A stretch of 63,741 nucleotides of DNA, taken from the NCBI GenBank assembly GCA_024206335.1, contig JAAGZL010000682.1:1-63741 (forward strand), written 5' to 3'. The translations under genes were made by a program, and so were the position numbers. The notes beneath the pieces are model-generated. The model had not been told where the DNA came from. It worked only from the letters and a program-made list of their open reading frames with translations, and ran no database searches. Shown piece after piece: positions 60,626 to 63,741 of the stretch (within the stretch, counting starts at the first letter, position 1; every line of letters begins with the position of its first letter). This DNA is from Gammaproteobacteria bacterium (GTDB lineage: Bacteria; Pseudomonadota; Gammaproteobacteria; Chromatiales; Chromatiaceae).

Positions 60626-61222
60626 ATGAAATCAGTCATCCACCTCATAGCAGCACTCACACTCACTGCCTTGGCCAACACCCCAGGACATGCGGCCGGC
60701 ACGCCTGCCCGAGAGTATATGGCCCCGCTGCACGATGCAAAATGGCTGGCATCGGAAGAGGAGGGGCAATGCCAGCTCCACCACCTGATTCCAGGGATTG
60801 GGGAAACCATGCTGACCCAGGGCTACAGGGAACCCCTCAGTTTCGAGCTGCATGTCACCCAAGAGGTTAATCTGGGGGCCCAGTGCCAGGTGGAGATTGG
60901 CCCTCCACCATGGCGACACAATATCCCAACGCAAAACCTCGGCACCATCAAACTAGTGCCAGACGCCAAGCATGTCTTAGCCAAAGGGAGCGCAGCACAA
61001 AAGATATACCAGACGCTGGAGGCCGGTATGATGACCAGCTTCACCTGCCAGCGGCAGAAACCAACCCCATCCAACATACGTGTGGTTATCTCCCCGGTAC
61101 GCTACCGTATGGCCCTGCCAGATTTTCAGAAATGCACCGCAAACCTAAGTGGCAAAAAGATTGTCGCCAACAGTAAAGCCACTGGCACCGGCAGCAAGAA
61201 GAAAAAACAGAAGAAGAAATAG
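60626..61222 (+). CDS. Secreted protein resembling the N-terminal domain of flagellar MotY, no OmpA domain
   Basis: A 198-residue protein with a signal peptide (about 1-23, cleaved near GHAAG). The mature part follows the pattern of the MotY N-terminal domain: YMAPLHDAKWLASEEEGQCQLHHLIPGIG, then PLSFELHV, LGTIKLVP and a final VVISPVRYRMALPDFQKC. The C-terminal OmpA-like peptidoglycan-binding domain of MotY is absent; instead the protein ends in a lysine-rich tail (KKKKQKKK). Cysteines may form disulfides. Usual MotY is about 280 aa. The gene stands alone. Its function cannot be inferred with confidence, though a stator-ring or envelope role is possible. Confidence 0.65.
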   Translation: MKSVIHLIAALTLTALANTPGHAAGTPAREYMAPLHDAKWLASEEEGQCQLHHLIPGIGETMLTQGYREPLSFELHVTQEVNLGAQCQVEIGPPPWRHNIPTQNLGTIKLVPDAKHVLAKGSAAQKIYQTLEAGMMTSFTCQRQKPTPSNIRVVISPVRYRMALPDFQKCTANLSGKKIVANSKATGTGSKKKKQKKK

Positions 61223-61392
61223 TCCCGCCCCATCCCCGATGGCCACCAGCGTAAAGCCCTACCAGACCCGCCAGCGCCATATCAGATTTCGGAATATCTA
61301 TATAACTACAAATACTTTCAGATAAAAAACCATTGCTGCTACTATTCCCGTCATCATTTACGGTAATACCCCAATTGACAGGACTAATAGCT

Positions 61393-62028
61393 ATGAGCGC
61401 GACCAAAAGCAGCAACGTTGTCTGGCACAAGCCCACCATCACCCGTGACCTCCGTCAGGAGCAGAACCGGCACAAGAGCACCGTGATCTGGTTCACCGGC
61501 CTCTCCGGCTCTGGCAAATCCACCCTGGCCCACGCCCTGGAGGATCGACTCTATCACCTCGGCACCCGCACCTTCGTGCTAGATGGCGACAACGTGCGCC
61601 ACGGGCTCTGCTCCGACCTCAGCTTTTCCGATGATGATCGTAAAGAGAACATCCGCCGTATCGGCGAACTCTCCAAGCTCTTCCTGGAGAGCGGCACCGT
61701 GATATTAACCGCCTTCATCTCCCCCTTCCGCACAGACCGCGAGATTGCTAGAAACGTAACCCCCCACGGTGACTTCATCGAGATCTTCTGTGATGCCACA
61801 CTGGATGTGTGCGAATCCAGAGATGTTAAGGGCCTCTATGCCAAGGCCCGGGCCGGTGTAATCCCCCACTTCACCGGCATCTCATCCCCATATGAGGAGC
61901 CGATCTCACCAGAGCTATCAGTGGATACCGGCAGCAAATCCATTGAGGAGTGCGTAGATCAGGTGCTGAACCTGTTGGTGGAACGTGAAGTGATTCAACC
62001 CCTCACCGGCCCGGCAGTGGCCGCCTAG
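61393..62028 (+). CDS. cysC: Adenylylsulfate kinase CysC
   Basis: A cytosolic kinase (211 aa) that phosphorylates APS to PAPS. P-loop is FTGLSGSGKSTLAHALE, followed by LDGDNVRHGL and FISPFRTDRE, the APS-binding stretch. KGLYAKARAGVIPHFTGISSPYE and a short C-terminal end complete the usual length. Start is ATG 61393, chosen because the CysC fold begins shortly after it; an in-frame codon 60 bases upstream has no similarity. It lies 9 bases before cysH. Confidence 0.95.
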   Translation: MSATKSSNVVWHKPTITRDLRQEQNRHKSTVIWFTGLSGSGKSTLAHALEDRLYHLGTRTFVLDGDNVRHGLCSDLSFSDDDRKENIRRIGELSKLFLESGTVILTAFISPFRTDREIARNVTPHGDFIEIFCDATLDVCESRDVKGLYAKARAGVIPHFTGISSPYEEPISPELSVDTGSKSIEECVDQVLNLLVEREVIQPLTGPAVAA

Positions 62029-62037
62029 AGATTAGAG

Positions 62038-62715
62038 ATGGACCAGGCCTACTTTCAGGATAAAACGGCAGGGATAAAGCAGACCCTCACCGGCTATTTG
62101 GCCACAGGCAAAAGGGTGTTTGTGGGTTCATCTTTCCAGACCCACAGCATACCGCTACTGCATATAGTCAGCAGCATCAGTCAGGAGATCCCAGTCTATT
62201 TCATCGATACCGGTTTCCACTTTCCCGAGACCATCCGGTTCAAGGGGCAGATCGGTGTGTTGCTGGGCCTGAATATCATCGACACCCATTCCGCTATATG
62301 CAACAGCATGCAGTATGACGCCTCCGGCACCTTCTACCACACCTCCAACCCCGATCACTGCTGCTACCTGAACAAGATCCAGCCACTGGAGCCAATCCTG
62401 ATCGACCATGACGTATGGATCAACGGCATCCGGAGAGATCAGAGCAAAACACGCAGAGAGATGGCGCGAGAGACCGAAGGCCCATTCAACACCCTGCGCT
62501 ATCACCCCATGCTGGATTGGACCAGCAAGGAGATCTTCTACTACCGCAAGCTACACCAGCTGCCAAACCATCCCCTGGAGGAGAAAGGGTATTTCAGCAT
62601 CGGCTGCAAGCCATGCACCCGTAAAGTGGATCCCCTGGGCGACGAAAGATCCGGACGCTGGTACGGCATGAAGAAGACCGAGTGTGGCCTGCACACTAAT
62701 CTGGTGGGGAGATAA
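62038..62715 (+). CDS. cysH: APS (adenylylsulfate) reductase, assimilatory CysH type
   Basis: A thioredoxin-dependent reductase (225 aa) that makes sulfite. The [4Fe-4S] ligands CC in HCCYLNKIQPL and CXXC in GCKPCTRKV mark the APS-reducing subgroup. The catalytic Cys is in KTECGLHTN near the C-terminus. The substrate motif INGIRRDQSKTR is present. It is in an operon with cysC. Because this form uses APS directly, the CysC product PAPS would not be its main substrate, so CysC may serve sulfation or a bypass. Confidence 0.94.
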   Translation: MDQAYFQDKTAGIKQTLTGYLATGKRVFVGSSFQTHSIPLLHIVSSISQEIPVYFIDTGFHFPETIRFKGQIGVLLGLNIIDTHSAICNSMQYDASGTFYHTSNPDHCCYLNKIQPLEPILIDHDVWINGIRRDQSKTRREMARETEGPFNTLRYHPMLDWTSKEIFYYRKLHQLPNHPLEEKGYFSIGCKPCTRKVDPLGDERSGRWYGMKKTECGLHTNLVGR

Positions 62716-62808
62716 TCTGCATCGACCCTTACCTCATGCTCTCCCTGTTCACACCACCTCATTGGTTCGTGAGCTACAACGCCCAAGGGGATTTATCTCT
62801 ATCCCCAG

Positions 62809-63564
62809 TTATAAAGCAAATGCCTGTTCGCCCTTGCTGGTATCTTCATCCGTTGATTCAGACCCACCATTACTTTTCCACCATGCATACGCTCGCTTTA
62901 TATCAAATGGCGGTAGTATTGAGGTACTGATTTTCACCTTGGAAAGGGAGGGAAATATACTTCGGTAAGATTGAAGATCTTCACCACTTTTATCTCTAAC
63001 AGCAACATCAAAGGTGCTTTGTGCAAACCCCGTTACTGCTTGATCAATAAGTGGGATAACTGGACCTGCTCTCAACTCACCACCCTCTCTTTTTCGCATC
63101 ACACCACTGACACGACCGACATAGGTTATGGTATTAGGGGCAACATTGATATTTGCATGTACCGGCAACATACATGAACTCATTAGAAACATACTATGGT
63201 ACAGACATGAGGCCCCGCGTATCACATATTCGCCTGGGCTTAATTCCATCCTTAGCAGATAACGAGTACCTTTCGAGCTGACAATAGTTCCATCAAGATC
63301 CGTCTTGAAATTGTGACGATCATTCTTAGTCTTTGCATCAGGTTTTTCTACATATGCCACGAGGATATTGGGTTGATACTCTGGCTTGTAATTATTACTT
63401 ACTTCCATTGACATGAGCACCAGGGCCTTGCCATCTAATTTAAGGTTTGCGGTCTTCTTGTTCACTCGCATTTCGTGGACAGTTGCACAACCTGATATGG
63501 CTAATATCAGGCAGATATACATTGAATTTCTAACAACCTTGCTTAATAAATACAATTTATTCAT
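62809..63564 (-). CDS. Predicted outer- or inner-membrane lipoprotein of unknown function
   Basis: About 251 aa with a lipoprotein signal (VVRNSMYICLILAISGCATV), where the Cys after LAISG is the expected lipidated residue. The mature part has strand-rich segments (ALVLMSMEVSNNY, RYLLRMELSPGEYVIRGA and NTITYVGRVSGVM). I do not recognise a family, though the middle resembles proteins with a DUF2846-like Ser/Leu-rich strand fold. Start is the third in-frame candidate (63564), with GGATGG upstream; the earlier GTG would add seven residues. Codon use is more A+T rich than the genes to its left. It is convergent with cysH and lies just inside an IS-like end. Confidence 0.75.
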   Translation of the reverse strand: MNKLYLLSKVVRNSMYICLILAISGCATVHEMRVNKKTANLKLDGKALVLMSMEVSNNYKPEYQPNILVAYVEKPDAKTKNDRHNFKTDLDGTIVSSKGTRYLLRMELSPGEYVIRGASCLYHSMFLMSSCMLPVHANINVAPNTITYVGRVSGVMRKREGGELRAGPVIPLIDQAVTGFAQSTFDVAVRDKSGEDLQSYRSIFPSLSKVKISTSILPPFDIKRAYAWWKSNGGSESTDEDTSKGEQAFAL

Positions 63565-63613
63565 TTTCGCCATCCATAATTTCACTATTATTATTTGGCA
63601 AATAGTTAAATGA

Positions 63614-63680
63614 CCTCCGGCATAGCCGGAGGCTTATTGGATGACGCCCTCAAAGGGCTCAAGTAAGCGCCCAAGGCGCT
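63614..63680. repeat. Three consecutive short stem-loops, likely transposon end
   Basis: Three hairpins in 67 bases: CCTCCGGC with GCCGGAGG (63614-63632), GCCCT with AGGGC (63646-63658) and AGCGCC with GGCGCT (63666-63680). Strings of hairpins of this kind mark the ends of IS200/IS605 elements, where the transposase recognises folded single strands. They directly follow the stop codon of the partial reading frame below. Confidence 0.55.
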
Positions 63681-63741
63681 AATATTGTCCAAACCGCAAT
63701 TGATCTTGCCGTTCATCCGCTTTTTCTTGGCTTCGGATATA
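63679..63741 (-). CDS. Partial reading frame, C-terminus of an IS200/IS605-type transposase
   Basis: Only 20 codons and the TAG stop are inside the window. The ending YIRSQEKADERQDQLRFGQY resembles the C-terminus of single-strand (Y1, HUH) TnpA transposases. The rest of the gene lies beyond the edge, so identity depends on this tail and on the hairpins after it. Confidence 0.5.
   Translation of the reverse strand, partial: YIRSQEKADERQDQLRFGQY

Noticed and set aside
61086-61442. 118-codon minus-strand frame with an apparent signal sequence
   Set aside because: It runs antisense to the 3' end of the MotY-like gene and the start of cysC; the hydrophobic start is probably accidental.

Overview
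The window comes from a gammaproteobacterial chromosome. The core gene order ponA / pilMNOPQ / aroK-aroB / damX-like / gltB-gltD / hemE, with rpmE close by, is the arrangement I know from Pseudomonas and purple sulfur bacteria. Two blocks of unrelated metabolic genes are set into this scaffold. A nearly complete reductive TCA (rTCA) cycle with an unusually large two-subunit ATP citrate lyase points to a sulfur-oxidising chemoautotroph of the Sedimenticolaceae / tubeworm-symbiont type (such as Candidatus Endoriftia). That assignment is inference from gene content only.

Layout. 1-10276 (minus): the 5' part of hemE, then a ten-gene operon (read from high to low coordinates) of a Liv-type ABC importer (livK-H-M-G-F), a CBS-domain protein, a hotdog thioesterase, phenylacetate-CoA ligase and indolepyruvate:ferredoxin oxidoreductase (iorA, iorB). 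It splits the usual gltD-hemE junction. 10451-25802 (minus): gltD, gltB, damX-like, aroB, aroK, pilQPONM. 26016-29114 (plus): ponA (PBP1A) and an unrecognised small gene.

29115-60020 is the rTCA region. Plus strand: ATP citrate lyase small and large subunits, monomeric NADP isocitrate dehydrogenase, pyruvate:ferredoxin oxidoreductase (nifJ), then a three-gene flavin/iron-sulfur complex (HndA/NuoE-like, HndC/NuoF-like, and a fusion of a NuoG-type N-terminus, a GltD core and ferredoxin domains). A short unrelated segment follows (diguanylate cyclase, thioesterase, hydrolase remnant). Minus strand: a DsrL/GltD-like flavoprotein, a pentapeptide-repeat protein, korB, korA (2-oxoglutarate:ferredoxin oxidoreductase), a thioredoxin-fold [2Fe-2S] ferredoxin and an Aquifex-type aconitase. 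Plus strand again: a soluble fumarate reductase (FrdB, FrdA) with its own NuoF-like subunit.

Together these give citrate cleavage, citrate/isocitrate interconversion, reductive carboxylation of 2-oxoglutarate, succinyl-CoA and acetyl-CoA, and fumarate reduction. Malate dehydrogenase, fumarase, succinyl-CoA synthetase and an anaplerotic carboxylase are not in the window. Two sets of NAD(P)H-linked flavin/iron-sulfur proteins next to the two ferredoxin-dependent carboxylases probably supply or balance low-potential electrons.

60096-63741: rpmE, a MotY-N-domain-like secreted protein, cysC-cysH (sulfate assimilation), a lipoprotein, and the 3' end of an IS200/IS605-like element at the window edge. 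I saw no tRNA, rRNA or CRISPR array.
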